This document shows, in pieces, positions 46,260 through 56,580 of a stretch of DNA of 64,000 nt; position 1 is the stretch's first letter; each line of letters begins with the position of its first letter. Origin of the DNA: Alloascoidea africana (lineage: Eukaryota > Ascomycota > Alloascoideomycetes > Alloascoideales > Alloascoideaceae). The notes below the pieces were generated by a model. The model saw only the letters and a list, made by a program, of their open reading frames with translations, was not told the origin of the DNA and searched no databases. Made by a program: the position numbers and the translations under genes. The stretch lies in the NCBI GenBank assembly GCA_030581615.1, contig JAKTTT010000020.1:186001-250000 (forward strand). Direction: 5' to 3'.

Positions 46260-49019
46260 TTACCTTTTAATCTCAAAAAAATGCTGCAAATGTTCCAAAC
46301 CCTCAGTATAAGTCCCGCATTTTACCAACCTTTTTTGAATCCAAAGTGACAGCTTGTTTTGAATGGTTGGGTTTCCAAATCTTTCATCCAATAAAATAAC
46401 AATTGCATAATCGTTGATGTGGCGAATAGCTCTACCAATGCTTTGGTTAACTGCTCTCATACAAATGTTCTCGTAATACTCTCTAGCAGCCCTAGTTGCC
46501 TCTGTCATTGTCCCACCAGCTTTTAAAACTGAGTTCTCAATGTACGTTCGCTTTGCAACCAGCTCACCGGAGAATGCATTGGGAAATGGAAGTCCAACCA
46601 TTATCACTGCCCTTGCAAGTTTGTCAGAAAAGTTTATTCCTTCCGACATTTTACCTCCTACGACTGATAATAGAAGAGCACCTTGTTCCTTAACTGCGGC
46701 TTCTGAGTACTTTGCCAAAACTGTTGACAATGAATCGGATCCTCGAGGTTCTGTAAATATGGGCTTGACTTTTTCCATTTTACCCAACAAGCCTATTGTT
46801 TTCCATCTTTCAATGACTTGGTCTAAATACTTGTAACTAGGGAAGAATACCACTGCACCATTCTGTATTGTCTCACACAGGCCCTTGAGAGTATGACCCA
46901 GCTCATCGACCATTTTTGTTGAATTTCTCTTGCTGAACGAAAACTCCAATTGTAACCCATTTGGTCCTTTTGAAAAAGGCACCACCTTGAGATTTTTCTC
47001 GGGAATTATATGCCCACATTGAAATTTGTAGATTTGACTTTCAGGGACATACGGTAATAGATATTTTGTGTAGTCTGAAATTGGCTCCATTGTACCGCCG
47101 GCTAAAATGACAGTTCGTGCATCATTTACAATTTCACTAAAGGTGAAACTGGGGTCTAAAAGGGTGTAGTTTAACGAAACATCTGATCTTGATCTATCAA
47201 AGAAAAGTCTTCCCTCGGATGACGGGTTTGCCAATGTATGTAAAAAATTAGTTATCTTAAACAACAAAGGTAATGATGTGTTCCCCCTACCGCGAAATGG
47301 TTTCTGCTGTGAGGAAGGTGAGTGATTTTCTTGTTGTTCGTGCTCCAGCTTGTCCAAATAGCTTTGCAGCTTGAAAGCAATTTTGGATTTTTCCATATAC
47401 TTTTCAAGCTTGTGTATATTTACCAGATCAGTAGTAGAGCCTTGAAAAATGTCGCCCGCTGAGACCTCAGTCCCTGGAGTTGTTTTTCCTAACTGTATCT
47501 GTGTTTTGAAAAAACCTGTAAGCAGTTTGATGAATTTTTTAAGCTGTGAAAGATACATTCTATTTCCCATGTTAAATCTTTTCCAAAACCTTTGCATATA
47601 GTAGTTCAAAGCTTTGCCAATCTCAGCGAGGTCAGTTAAGGTGATGGATGTTGAGTTAATGGCCGAAATTGTATCTAGCAAATTGTGCGCTTCATCAATT
47701 ATTACTATCGAGTTCTGTAGGTTTATGTTTAGGGCGGTTCTGGCGCTCTTCGTCAATAAAAGTTGATAAGGGAGCGTTATTATCTCTGCTGTAGGAACCC
47801 CAGATCTAACGCCGTAATAGGGACAAGTCCCAACTTTTACACCAACGCTAGCCAGATCCTCGATATCGTGTACCTTAACGAAAGTTTGATCTCTGAAATT
47901 TGCCTGTACCTCTTGAGCGACTGGATCGTTTTGTTTTGGATAGTACGGACATTTCGTCTCTGAAGAATCCGATTTTTGCATTTCTAAGCATTTCTCATTA
48001 ATACTGTTCACGTCTTTGTATTTTGAGACCTTAGGATGAATACAGAGTTGCTTTCGTGAGGCAAGAGGAAGAAATTTTGTGCGTTCTCTCTTTACCCCGC
48101 TAAACGAGCTGGGGAACTCTGTGAGCTGAACCTGGCCTGAGAACTGGGAAAGCTGGGAATGAGTTCTTGACGAAAAGTAAATCTTTAGAGGTCCATTATC
48201 TGGTGCGGGAGCTTTATTTTCCTCTTTCATGGGCCCATCAAGAGACTCTAATAGGGATAAGACATCATTACTCAGATTCCCTTGTGCTGCACTCGTAATG
48301 GTTCTTTTAGCTTCATCATCGCTGGCATAATCTTCGGGCAAAAACTCGTTTTCAGGCGTTGATGCTGAGTCCTCGGAAACAATGATTTTTCTTTGTTTGA
48401 GTTTCCTTCTGCCGCCAACTAATGAATGCAACATGGTTTTACCGTTTTTCTCAAGTTCTTCTTTTCTCTGTAGATCTGATAGATACTTTTCATAGTTGAC
48501 TATATCGGTTTTCTGATTGTTGTGAAGCGATTCCATGTAAGATTCTGTCACCCAGATTGGCTCATCATCGTCTTTCTCAGTAGTACAATTTTGTGATCTT
48601 TCTTCTCCGTCCTCATTGTAGAGATCTATTGGTTGTTAGCATGGCACGGCTTTCATGCTGAACTTGATGAAAGTCTTACACTTGTGATCACGAAGCCAGG
48701 TCATTGAAGCACATAGTAACGATAAAGTCTTGCCCTAGAGGAAGATAGAAATATTAGAACCCTACCAACTAGAGACAGAAATTAGTAGAATTTCGGTCAT
48801 TTCATACAGTTCCTGAGTTTGTGTTAGACATTGTAAACCTAATCAGATCTATAACCATTGCGTACCTGTAGGGCTTTCAAAAAGCCCAATCTTGTAGTGG
48901 TCTACGGTTTCATAAAGAGCATTCATAAAGTCCATTTGGATGGGATATGGGGAATAGGGATGATAAAACTTGTCCCTACTCTCATCGCTCTTTGATTCAC
49001 TCCCCATTCGCGAGGGCAT
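46260..49019 (-). CDS. CHL1: Chl1 DEAH-type Fe-S DNA helicase, four exons including a 5-nt micro-exon
   Basis: Exons are 49019-48866, 48812-48808, 48734-48680 and 48625-46260, giving 859 residues against 861 in S. cerevisiae Chl1. Chl1 (DDX11/FANCJ group of XPD-like helicases) supports sister-chromatid cohesion and replication-fork stability in the nucleus. Exon 1 ends inside Walker A. The micro-exon GAACT and exon 3 complete ESPTGTGKT at residues 48-56. Other marks are the four-cysteine Fe-S region (QLCIHPK, EKCLEMQ, TKCPYYP, GTCPYYG), the DEAH box in VIIDEAHN near 380 and the C-terminal [11 protein letters not shown] motif. Introns are 53, 73 and 54 nt. ATGs at 49019 and 49007 are both in frame. 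The micro-exon is the weakest part; all else is firm. It diverges from the Rrt8-like gene, with 174 bp between starts. Confidence 0.88.
48808..48812 (-). other. CHL1: Predicted 5-nt micro-exon of CHL1
   Basis: On the minus strand, GAACT lies between an AACTCAG acceptor and a GTATGA donor. The upstream intron has a TCTAACA branch site and the downstream intron a TACTAAT one. The five bases complete one Gly codon and add one Thr codon, giving PTGTGKT. No other canonical GT..AG pairing of exon 1 with exon 3 that I found keeps frame. The rival is a non-GT intron after ACAGGTACG, which would encode the same residues. Confidence 0.65.
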
Positions 49020-49074
49020 CTATGGAATTCAATTTTGGTCGTGTCGCGTCTCATCTTCCTTCTTGGTGTTGAAC

Positions 49075-49082
49075 GTCACGTG
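49075..49082. promoter_or_regulatory. GTCACGTG E-box (Cbf1-type) in the CHL1/Rrt8-like divergent promoter
   Basis: GTCACGTG matches the RTCACRTG consensus of the bHLH factor Cbf1. It lies between two divergent start codons 174 bp apart, so it could act on either gene. Confidence 0.5.
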
Positions 49083-49193
49083 CCGCAAAGAGCCTTTACC
49101 GAAGATTACCCGGATCACGGTCTAGAAAATGGCTTGTGATCATATGGAGAGATGCCTCAACTATTCACTGCCCTATAAACCATCCTAACCAAT

Positions 49194-50408
49194 ATGCCTT
49201 CTCCAGTCTTTATTCAGAGGCCATCGCCAGGTTTCTCGTTTACAGCTACAGTAAGAGGAATCCAATTGGCTATACTAGGTGCCTACAGATCACTTCAGAA
49301 TCCTCAATTGATGAAGCAAAAGTACTACAACCAAGCAAAGGCAGCCATTAAGCTTTCATTGATCATCCAGTTGGCATTATGGACTCCATTTGTATTCTTC
49401 AAACTGATTATTTGGTTTGTCAAGTTAATAGGTTCAGAATCGGAAGAGGGAACTTCGGAAAGCAGTGCTTTAGACTCGGCCTTGGATATAATGACTTTTC
49501 TTCAGAACAATGTTTTTAACGTGGGATCCTTTCTAATCAGCTCCATCAGATACTTTCGGCCCGAGCTAGATGAAATGTTTCTCACATCTTTGGATTTTGT
49601 TGACTCGGTTTACATTTCAAAACATCCTGAATCGACAAGAATATTCCATGGTTCTCTTATCAACTCAAAAGTATCCAAGAAAAAGCAAGGTAAAAAGAGC
49701 TTCGCTTCTCAGATCCTCAAGTTATTCGGTGTTAAAGAGAAGGTTGGTGCAGGTTACTCCAAGTTTCTGATGCACTACTTTAGGAAAACTGGATACTCAC
49801 TTGCCATCTACGCGGCCTCTGGAGTGCCTTACATTGGCAAACTTGTTCTAGGTGCTGTTTCGTTTTACAACTTTAATGGCGTGGTTGGAACCCCTACGGC
49901 TATCACAGTGTTCGCTACAAGTTTGATGTTCCCGAGCCGGTACATGGTATTGTTCTTGTCTGGATTTTGGGGAGGACGATCTCTGATGAGAGATCTACTT
50001 CAGCCCTACTTCACCAGAGCACCATTTACGTCAGAAGAGCGAAAGGAATGGATCAAAGCAAGAGAGGGCATTCTATTTGGGTTTAGCTTTTGTTTCTATT
50101 TTCTGTTGAAATTGCCCTTTGTTGGTGTGCTGGTATACGGCTTCGCGGAAGCAAGTTCAGCATATCTAATCTCAAAAGTGACCGATCCCATTCCGTCAAC
50201 ACCGGCTGAGCTTGACGAATGGATACCAGAGCAAGTTCTTTGGACTAACAAAACTGCTGAATTTGCTGATTTGTATAACAATGAGCCTGAAATCACTCAG
50301 GGGAGTTTTAAACCTGGACAACAACAACATGCTAGTTCCATGCCTGGAGGTTTTGACACTTTTAATCAAAATCTATCAGAAAAGAACCGTTCAGGAAAGC
50401 CCTTTTAG
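49194..50408 (+). CDS. Multi-span membrane protein, EI24/Rrt8-like
   Basis: The 404-residue protein has about five to six hydrophobic segments: near 50-80, 100-120, a re-entrant pair near 200-245, and further spans near 260-275 and 295-320. Conserved-looking loops include GAYRSLQNPQ, FMHYFRKTGYSLA-like sequence near 190-205 and SGFWGGRSLMRDLL. This layout fits the EI24-domain family that in yeast includes Rrt8, Lds1 and Lds2, lipid-droplet and spore-wall proteins; filamentous fungi have many relatives. The tail is hydrophilic and Gln-rich. I am fairly sure of the membrane family but not of the ortholog, and I infer no substrate. The start is an ATG directly before the conserved N-terminus. 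It converges on the TFIIIC gene with 142 bp between stop codons. Confidence 0.6.
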   Translation: MPSPVFIQRPSPGFSFTATVRGIQLAILGAYRSLQNPQLMKQKYYNQAKAAIKLSLIIQLALWTPFVFFKLIIWFVKLIGSESEEGTSESSALDSALDIMTFLQNNVFNVGSFLISSIRYFRPELDEMFLTSLDFVDSVYISKHPESTRIFHGSLINSKVSKKKQGKKSFASQILKLFGVKEKVGAGYSKFLMHYFRKTGYSLAIYAASGVPYIGKLVLGAVSFYNFNGVVGTPTAITVFATSLMFPSRYMVLFLSGFWGGRSLMRDLLQPYFTRAPFTSEERKEWIKAREGILFGFSFCFYFLLKLPFVGVLVYGFAEASSAYLISKVTDPIPSTPAELDEWIPEQVLWTNKTAEFADLYNNEPEITQGSFKPGQQQHASSMPGGFDTFNQNLSEKNRSGKPF

Positions 50409-50550
50409 ATCTGCTTTTCCTGAGCGCTTTTATGAACATCCTTCTTTCATTCTGTATTTGCTTTCCTTCGTATCAATAACATGGGCAAAACCCCATTTGT
50501 TTCTCGGTTGCCATATTCTCATAGCATATAACTTTACAGGTCTGGATACT

Positions 50551-53274
50551 TTATACTCTATTATCATATCTAGAGCCTGAATATGGGCACACTTGAAAGG
50601 CCGAAATCAGAGTTTGTGCCAGCCAACCATCGCTTATCAACGGTACAATAGCCTCATCAGAGGTGTCATGATCCCCCTGTTGAGGTTTATCAGGAATTTC
50701 ATTTATTGCTTTCATACCGCTTCCCACGGCTGTCTTGATATTTAAATCCAGTAATGGCAATAGAGTTACTGAACACCGCCCTAGAATTAAAAAAAAAAAA
50801 TGCGTTAATAAACCATCCAAACCTTCTATGGCTAAACACTTGATAATACTAACTCCATTTGAAGCTTGTGACTGAAGAAATTATAACTGTTTCGTTCGCA
50901 TCAGCACTTGTGAAATCAAACGTTTCATCAAATCCATTTGCTCTAATAGTAACGACGTGAGGGTTGACAAAACTCACATCATTCGCACTGTTTTCATTAT
51001 CGGATGCCAAGAATCGCATGAAACTATTAAACACTGCCGCATCAACAGGAGAAAATGTTGATAGCAAATCCTTATTTTTTTGGAAAAAAGAATGGAGTAC
51101 CGTTGCAATTCTTGTGACTATTATCAAATTTCGATTGACCACTGGTTCTGCTGTTCCCTGTAGAGACAAAAACGAAGTCAGATAACAGTAAATTCTGAAT
51201 TTGTCCAAAAGTGGGTCCTGAAAGAGGTTTTCCTCTAGTAACCGCTGCAGTTCCTGCCTTCCTTTGAGCAGTTGAATTTCTGAGCCATTATCCAAATCTA
51301 TTCTTTCTGAAGGAGTAAGAGGAAGGCTTTTTTGTAAGGATTCTAAATCTACTTTGAAAGCCCCAAGAAGAGACTCGAGATAAAGCGGCCTGATGCTTTT
51401 TGTAAGAATCCGCTCCATAAATCTAATCTCTTCCCACATCGCCATCGCGGATCCCTCATAAACGGCTGGCGCTGAAACATCAGAGGCATTTGTGGCAAGA
51501 AAAGAAATGCGAACACTGGCTGAAGCTGCGATTTCATATTTCAGGGTGTCTTCTCTTTCGATTTCATAAAGTACAGCCATTAAAGTCGAACGATTATTCA
51601 ATGCAGCACCAAAAACGTTGAAGCGTGCATTCGTCGAAGGGGCAATGGACAGTGTTGAGGTCCCCGAACTTGAAATACTGGGACCTTGGTTGTTAATAGA
51701 CTCCCATGCTTCTTTCCTTTTATTGAATAGCTGGGTAGCACCTCCCACATCTTCAACTTTTGTGATGATGTATTTTGACATGTTGTTGGAAGCATCAGAA
51801 TATTCCATCAGATATTTTCCCACAGTACCATTTTGATATAAAAGTTCAATTATCGCGTTATCTGATTCTTCAAAATAAATCAAAATGCTGGAAACTGGAA
51901 ACTGTGTGGTCCCATGCAAACGAACAGTTACCTTTTCTATATTGCCTGTCTGAGAGTCGGGTATAAAGACATGTAATTGAACTGAAGTTACAGCCGCTGC
52001 TATCAGATAGTGATTTTGAGATTTCTACACCAGAAAAAAAAAAGCATTGATTAGCTGTGAGATCCCAACGACGGAGTTGAAAACGTGGCAACCTACTGTT
52101 TTGCCCCAAGCTGCTGTCTGGACATAAAACCTCGAAGGGGACAAAACTTGCTGAGAAGATTCTGTGCTGGTTATTTGTCCATCGACAAACCGGAAAGATT
52201 TAACCCAAATTGAATTATCATTGAAAACAGCCAAAAGCTTAGATCCAACTGTCATAGTACAGTATTAGAAAAGAACGCTTTTCATTCCTAGAGAACAACA
52301 CTTACAAACACCGTCCTGATGCTTCCATTCTGACCAAACCATAGACTCTATCTTTGCCATTTTGTGATTCCCACCGAAATGTATAGAGTGGTTCAGTTCG
52401 GTTGAGTCTTCCGTGACGTTATAAAAGTTCAACTCTCCCAATTCATTAGCGGACACAAGAAAAGAGGGACTCCAAAAGTTAACCAGATCTTTGGGAATCC
52501 TAGGAGTCCAAGAAATGCACTGAGTCTTGACCTTCTTCTGGAGCTGCATTGGCAAGAGAGAATCGGGTAATATGTGTTCCTTTTCAAATATCTTTGCTGT
52601 TAAATTGTGTACCTAGAAACGTCAATTGAGGTTAGATTAGGGTTAACAGATGGACAGGTCAGCAACAGCATACTAATTCACATTTCCTATGCTTGGAATC
52701 ACCTTTGATTTCGGCTATGTACACTTCTTGCTTCTGAGATAAAACTGCCAGAAAACAGCTAAACAAGATTAGCGTTCTTTCCTTTGGCTTAATCAATGAC
52801 AAGCTGTGAAAATACCTTTTGTTACGTGTTATTCCTGTTGGTGACCATTCCAGAGATAGTGGAATGACATCGTTATCTTGTATATTCAATGATATCTCTT
52901 CATGTTCCTCGACTGGGGGGTGTTGAATTGAGTTAGATTTTCATTTGCTAATGAGACAATTCAATTAATTTACACACTATTCACCATAGACCAGACCGTA
53001 TCCTCAAAAGAAAGAGTTTTCACCTCAAAGGCTCCGGTCTTTGAGTGTTGTGTCCCCAGCTTTGCCAGCAGTTCACTGGATGGATCCTTCACAATCGAAT
53101 CACATAGGTTAGTATAGCGCCAGTTACATATAGGGTTAATGCAGAAAGGGAAAAAAAACATGCAAGTACGTAAATCGTTTTGACTCCTCCAAACACAAGA
53201 AGGCCATCCTCGGACCATTTCAGGTTATCTGTGCGCGAGAAGGGCTGGGCTCTATCAACTATCACGTCCCTCAT
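50551..53274 (-). CDS. TFIIIC subunit, TFIIIC90/Tfc8-like, eight exons
   Basis: Exons are 53274-53170, 53086-52978, 52912-52816, 52758-52674, 52612-52306, 52248-52097, 52024-50854 and 50780-50551. The sum is 2256 nt, 751 residues, and every join keeps frame. The N-terminal half is a WD40-like propeller beginning DNLKWSEDGLLVFGG and including LEWSPTGITRNKSCFLAVLS and CISWTPRIPKDLVNFW. The C-terminus WRRCSVTLLPLLD...CPYSGSR recalls the zinc-binding end of TFIIIC90 proteins. TFIIIC binds tRNA-gene A and B boxes and recruits TFIIIB for Pol III. S. cerevisiae Tfc8 (588 aa) is the nearest named subunit. The seven introns are 83, 65, 57, 61, 57, 72 and 73 nt; donors include GTGTGT, GTAGGT and GTTAGT. 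Ortholog choice is less certain than the exon structure. Confidence 0.78.
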
Positions 53275-53340
53275 CTGGAGAAGTCATGTTCGCAGTTTGG
53301 ACAAACGCGTACACATAAAAGCACATACACCCGTACTACC

Positions 53341-55317
53341 TCACGTGATGCGCCGCACCCTCATCTCGTTGAACAGCCCCCGGCCGACCCCCTGGCGAAT
53401 GAAGGCGACCCGCCGGCGGTGTTCGTGGTGCCAGCGGCCCATTTGGCTCTGCTCCTTGTAGCTCGAGACAAACTTCTTCAGGGCCTTTTTGTCGGCTTCG
53501 GTGTGCTCGTTTTTCTGCCGGGGCTGCTTCTGTTCTTCAGGCCGGTGGTCTTCTTGCCGCGGCTGCTTTCTCTGAAGAGGTGCACTGTTGGCGCCGAGCA
53601 TCTTCGCCAGGTTATGTTTAGTGGTGCCCTTGGGGGCAAGATAGAAGTTGATGCTTTCTCCCCATTTCAGATGGTCTCGGACCTCGTCCCATAGTTTCTG
53701 TCCTTCTGGAGGCATTTTGTCATTGAGATGTAATCTCTTGTCCTTGTTTGGCAGTGTCTGAAAGTCGAGCTCTTCGTTTCCAACCCGTTCCACCTGGGCT
53801 CGGATACGAGCACGGTTAATCCAATATCGGCTATTGCTGTGGACGTAACCCAGATTGTCAGTTTCTGCTTTCATGTTGGCATATAGCATTTGTAAAACAA
53901 GCCGCCAGTGTTTGTGATATCCAGTTTTCACGGCGGCTTTGAAAAAATGAAAGTACGTCTCAGGATCTGCCTCAAGCTTGTACTTCTCTTTCATCCCCCA
54001 GTAGCACCCTAGAGCCATATCCAAACGGCCTCTGTTTGCGCAGTGCCTCGCGAAAACATTCAATGTCTCTGTTTTGGGTTTCAATTGTCGACCGTCTGGG
54101 TTCTGTTTCGTCACACGATTCAGAAACCTCCAAGCAGTGTGAAAATTGCCCTTAGACAGCAGCGAATCTATCACAATCTCCACAGATCCAATATCGTGCC
54201 ATCCTTTTAAATCTGTTTCCAACAGCCTCATTAAATCTTTTGGATTGCCATGGCTGCTCTTTAGTGTAAGCATGACGAGTCGAATACTCGGTTTTGTGAT
54301 TGGAATTCCATTCTCGTTCATTTTCTTGATAAAATACTGTACAGCCTCTTTGCTATCCAGCGTTCCCAGAATCGTATTCCACGTAACAACGTCTGCGCTT
54401 ACTTCGTTTTGTTTCATCATCTCAAGATATTGGAAAACCAACTGGAATGGTGATACTGTGGTGCCCTGTTGTGAAGCTTTTCTTATACAACTCAGCATAA
54501 TGTTAAATGTCCTTGTATTGGGTTTCTTCCCATCCTTGTGAATCTGATGAAAGAATTCTCTTGCTGAGGCTAAATCTCGGCAGTAACGGAAAAAAAGGAG
54601 GAGGTCGTTATAGGCATTTGTAGATCTGTAGGGGATAGTTTCTTGATTATCCAATCTGAAAAAGTCGCGGAGCATATAACTTATGATTCCCTGCTGGCCT
54701 GAAGAACCTTTCTTGTAGTACCAAGTGTGTGATAGTTTGTAAATATATTCTTCAAATTGATCCTGGGAATTCCAGTTCTTGGGGACTGAGGGTATCTCAG
54801 CATATGAGTACTTGGGCACGCTAGGAAACCTCCTTCCCAGCTTCTCCTGGTCGGAAAAGCTGCCCATACGAAGCGACACTGGGGTGACCTCCAACAGACT
54901 TGATATTATGAGGTGCAGAGGCAGTAGATCTTTGCGTAAATCTTTCTCCTTGCAATTCTTGACTTTGGCGGATATAACAGCTTCTTTTTGGAAAGACTTT
55001 GCGTGGATATTCACCCGTGGACTGTTGTTTCCCTGGGACTCCAAGTAATGTGATACCATTCGCCTATGGAAATTTGAGTCTTTCCCTACTATAGCCGCTA
55101 GAGATGTGTGTCGTCCCTGGGGTTCGGATTGGTGTTCTTCCGTTCGCGCACTGTTCTTTTGGGGTCTGGCGGTGAAGTTTTCCTTCAACGAGGAGCTTGA
55201 GCTTCCCGGATCACGGACAGTTGAGACTACAGTGGCTATCCACTCTAGCCGAACCAGCGGTTTAAGCAGACGCAGCGGTGGCCGCATTCTAGTTCTGGAA
55301 AGGGCTGATATTAGCAT
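53341..55317 (-). CDS. Mitochondrial pentatricopeptide-repeat protein
   Basis: The 658-residue protein starts with an Arg-rich, acid-poor N-terminus (RMRPPLRLLKPLVRLEW) typical of a mitochondrial targeting signal; a second in-frame ATG at codon 11 is also plausible. From about 235 to 480 there are degenerate 35-residue PPR units, for example YNDLLLFFRYCRDLASAREFF, NTRTFNIMLSCIRKASQQG and VVTWNTILGTLDSKEAVQ. PPR proteins bind organellar RNA and control its stability or translation. The C-terminal 120 residues are highly basic with many Gln. It may correspond to a yeast PPR factor such as Aep3 or Ccm1, but I cannot choose. The stop codon is 66 bp from the TFIIIC start and the ATG is 46 bp from the DCD1 stop, so these minus-strand genes are tightly packed. 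Confidence 0.72.
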   Translation of the reverse strand: MLISALSRTRMRPPLRLLKPLVRLEWIATVVSTVRDPGSSSSSLKENFTARPQKNSARTEEHQSEPQGRHTSLAAIVGKDSNFHRRMVSHYLESQGNNSPRVNIHAKSFQKEAVISAKVKNCKEKDLRKDLLPLHLIISSLLEVTPVSLRMGSFSDQEKLGRRFPSVPKYSYAEIPSVPKNWNSQDQFEEYIYKLSHTWYYKKGSSGQQGIISYMLRDFFRLDNQETIPYRSTNAYNDLLLFFRYCRDLASAREFFHQIHKDGKKPNTRTFNIMLSCIRKASQQGTTVSPFQLVFQYLEMMKQNEVSADVVTWNTILGTLDSKEAVQYFIKKMNENGIPITKPSIRLVMLTLKSSHGNPKDLMRLLETDLKGWHDIGSVEIVIDSLLSKGNFHTAWRFLNRVTKQNPDGRQLKPKTETLNVFARHCANRGRLDMALGCYWGMKEKYKLEADPETYFHFFKAAVKTGYHKHWRLVLQMLYANMKAETDNLGYVHSNSRYWINRARIRAQVERVGNEELDFQTLPNKDKRLHLNDKMPPEGQKLWDEVRDHLKWGESINFYLAPKGTTKHNLAKMLGANSAPLQRKQPRQEDHRPEEQKQPRQKNEHTEADKKALKKFVSSYKEQSQMGRWHHEHRRRVAFIRQGVGRGLFNEMRVRRIT

Positions 55318-55363
55318 TTATCCCAGGCTGGTGGAGATGGGGAGAGCAGGACTAAACTATTTT

Positions 55364-56422
55364 TCATGGGGTTTGGCTAGTAGGGAGTTGCTGATCCATC
55401 ATCACCACAACGCCCTCCTTCAGAGGTATAAACTTCCTCAGCGTGACTCCACCGTTTTTCAGAACGCTCGCCGACACACTGTCCATGCTGTAGCTCTGGG
55501 AGTACACGACCTCCTTCACGCCGCACTGGACTATCTTTACACTACACGTTAAACAGGGGCACGTATTGCAATATATCGTGCCGCCAGTGCCGGTCCTCTC
55601 CCGGCCAGCCTCCAACAGCGCATTTTCCTCGGCATGCAAGCACAGACAAGTGGACAGAGCACCTCCAGATCCGTTTCCAGAGTTGCACCGTTCGCAGCCT
55701 CCTTCGTTACAGTTCGGAAGTCCTCTGGGTGTGCCATTGTAGCCTGTTGCGATAACTCGGTTATCTCGCACCAGTACGCACCCCACCCGTCGCTTCATAC
55801 AATTGCTCCGTAGAGCAGCAAGATCCGCTAATTGCATGAAATAGGAGTCCCAGTTCGGCCGCAGTCTTGTCTTGTCAAGCAAGTCGATGTGGCTGAGTTG
55901 GTCGTAGAGGTCCTCGGTCTTGTGAGAGACGTTGATAATCTTTAGCTTGGCCGTGCTCATCACAGAGACGAGGCCATCTTCTGAGTACAAATCGAGGTCC
56001 GACGTGGACAGAAATGCTTCCAGGTCAGGAACCTCTTTGCTTATTCCATATTTTTGTTGAAATCGCTTCCATCGGGTGATCGCAGGAGCGTCGACCGAGA
56101 TGTGGAGAAAAAACGGCCTCTTTGTTAGAGGCTCCAGTTCTGCCAAATTTGAGATCCCTGAGAGGACAAAGTTCTCTGTCCAGCGACACGTAACATATTC
56201 CACGATACTGTTCACAGAGTCAAAGTAGAGGGCTTTCGCGTTCTCAACCCCGTTTTGGTTGTCATTATTGTCAAGCTGCTCTACCAACGCGCTGATTTTG
56301 TCATAGCTTCTTCTGCTTGTATTCGGAGCCCCGAGCACCAGCAACTGAAACCCCTTCTGTACCAGAAAATTGGTTATTTCTGTTTTCCCCGAGGCTATTG
56401 TCCCCGAAATCCCAACAAACAT
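55364..56422 (-). CDS. DCD1: Deoxycytidylate deaminase (Dcd1)
   Basis: The 352-residue enzyme deaminates dCMP to dUMP and so feeds thymidylate synthesis. The C-terminal half is a zinc cytidine-deaminase fold with CLHAEENALLEAG (His ligand and catalytic Glu, near residue 260) and CNTCPCLTCSVKIVQCGV (two Cys ligands, near 285). An extra HxxC-type zinc region (CMKRRVGCVLVRDN...GCERC) is typical of dCMP deaminases. The N-terminal 200 residues form a nucleotide-kinase-like domain starting MFVGISGTIASGKTEI, as in fungal Dcd1, where S. cerevisiae has GVSGT. The P-loop GTIASGKT looks more intact here than I recall for the S. cerevisiae protein. The frame extends 27 codons upstream from a TTG, but this ATG gives the family N-terminus. 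S. cerevisiae Dcd1 has 312 residues. Confidence 0.9.
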   Translation of the reverse strand: MFVGISGTIASGKTEITNFLVQKGFQLLVLGAPNTSRRSYDKISALVEQLDNNDNQNGVENAKALYFDSVNSIVEYVTCRWTENFVLSGISNLAELEPLTKRPFFLHISVDAPAITRWKRFQQKYGISKEVPDLEAFLSTSDLDLYSEDGLVSVMSTAKLKIINVSHKTEDLYDQLSHIDLLDKTRLRPNWDSYFMQLADLAALRSNCMKRRVGCVLVRDNRVIATGYNGTPRGLPNCNEGGCERCNSGNGSGGALSTCLCLHAEENALLEAGRERTGTGGTIYCNTCPCLTCSVKIVQCGVKEVVYSQSYSMDSVSASVLKNGGVTLRKFIPLKEGVVVMMDQQLPTSQTP

Positions 56423-56556
56423 TTCAAAAGTCCAAATAGTTGAGATATTGCCAAAACTTGTTTCTTGGTTCCACCTGCTTACTGTTGCATTAGTCAGCTT
56501 CAAGGCTGCGAATAGCCGCGCGGGTCCGCGTGCATGAGAAAGTCACGTTTTGGGGG

Positions 56557-56580
56557 TTATGTAATCAGATTGTTACGTAA
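56557..56580. promoter_or_regulatory. Paired bZIP-type sites TTATGTAA and TTACGTAA
   Basis: TTATGTAATCA and TTACGTAATCA form a direct repeat 16 bases apart, 135-158 bp upstream of the DCD1 start. TTACGTAA is the preferred half-site pair of Yap-family bZIP factors. The second site touches the end of the broken gene copy, so ownership is uncertain. Confidence 0.45.
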
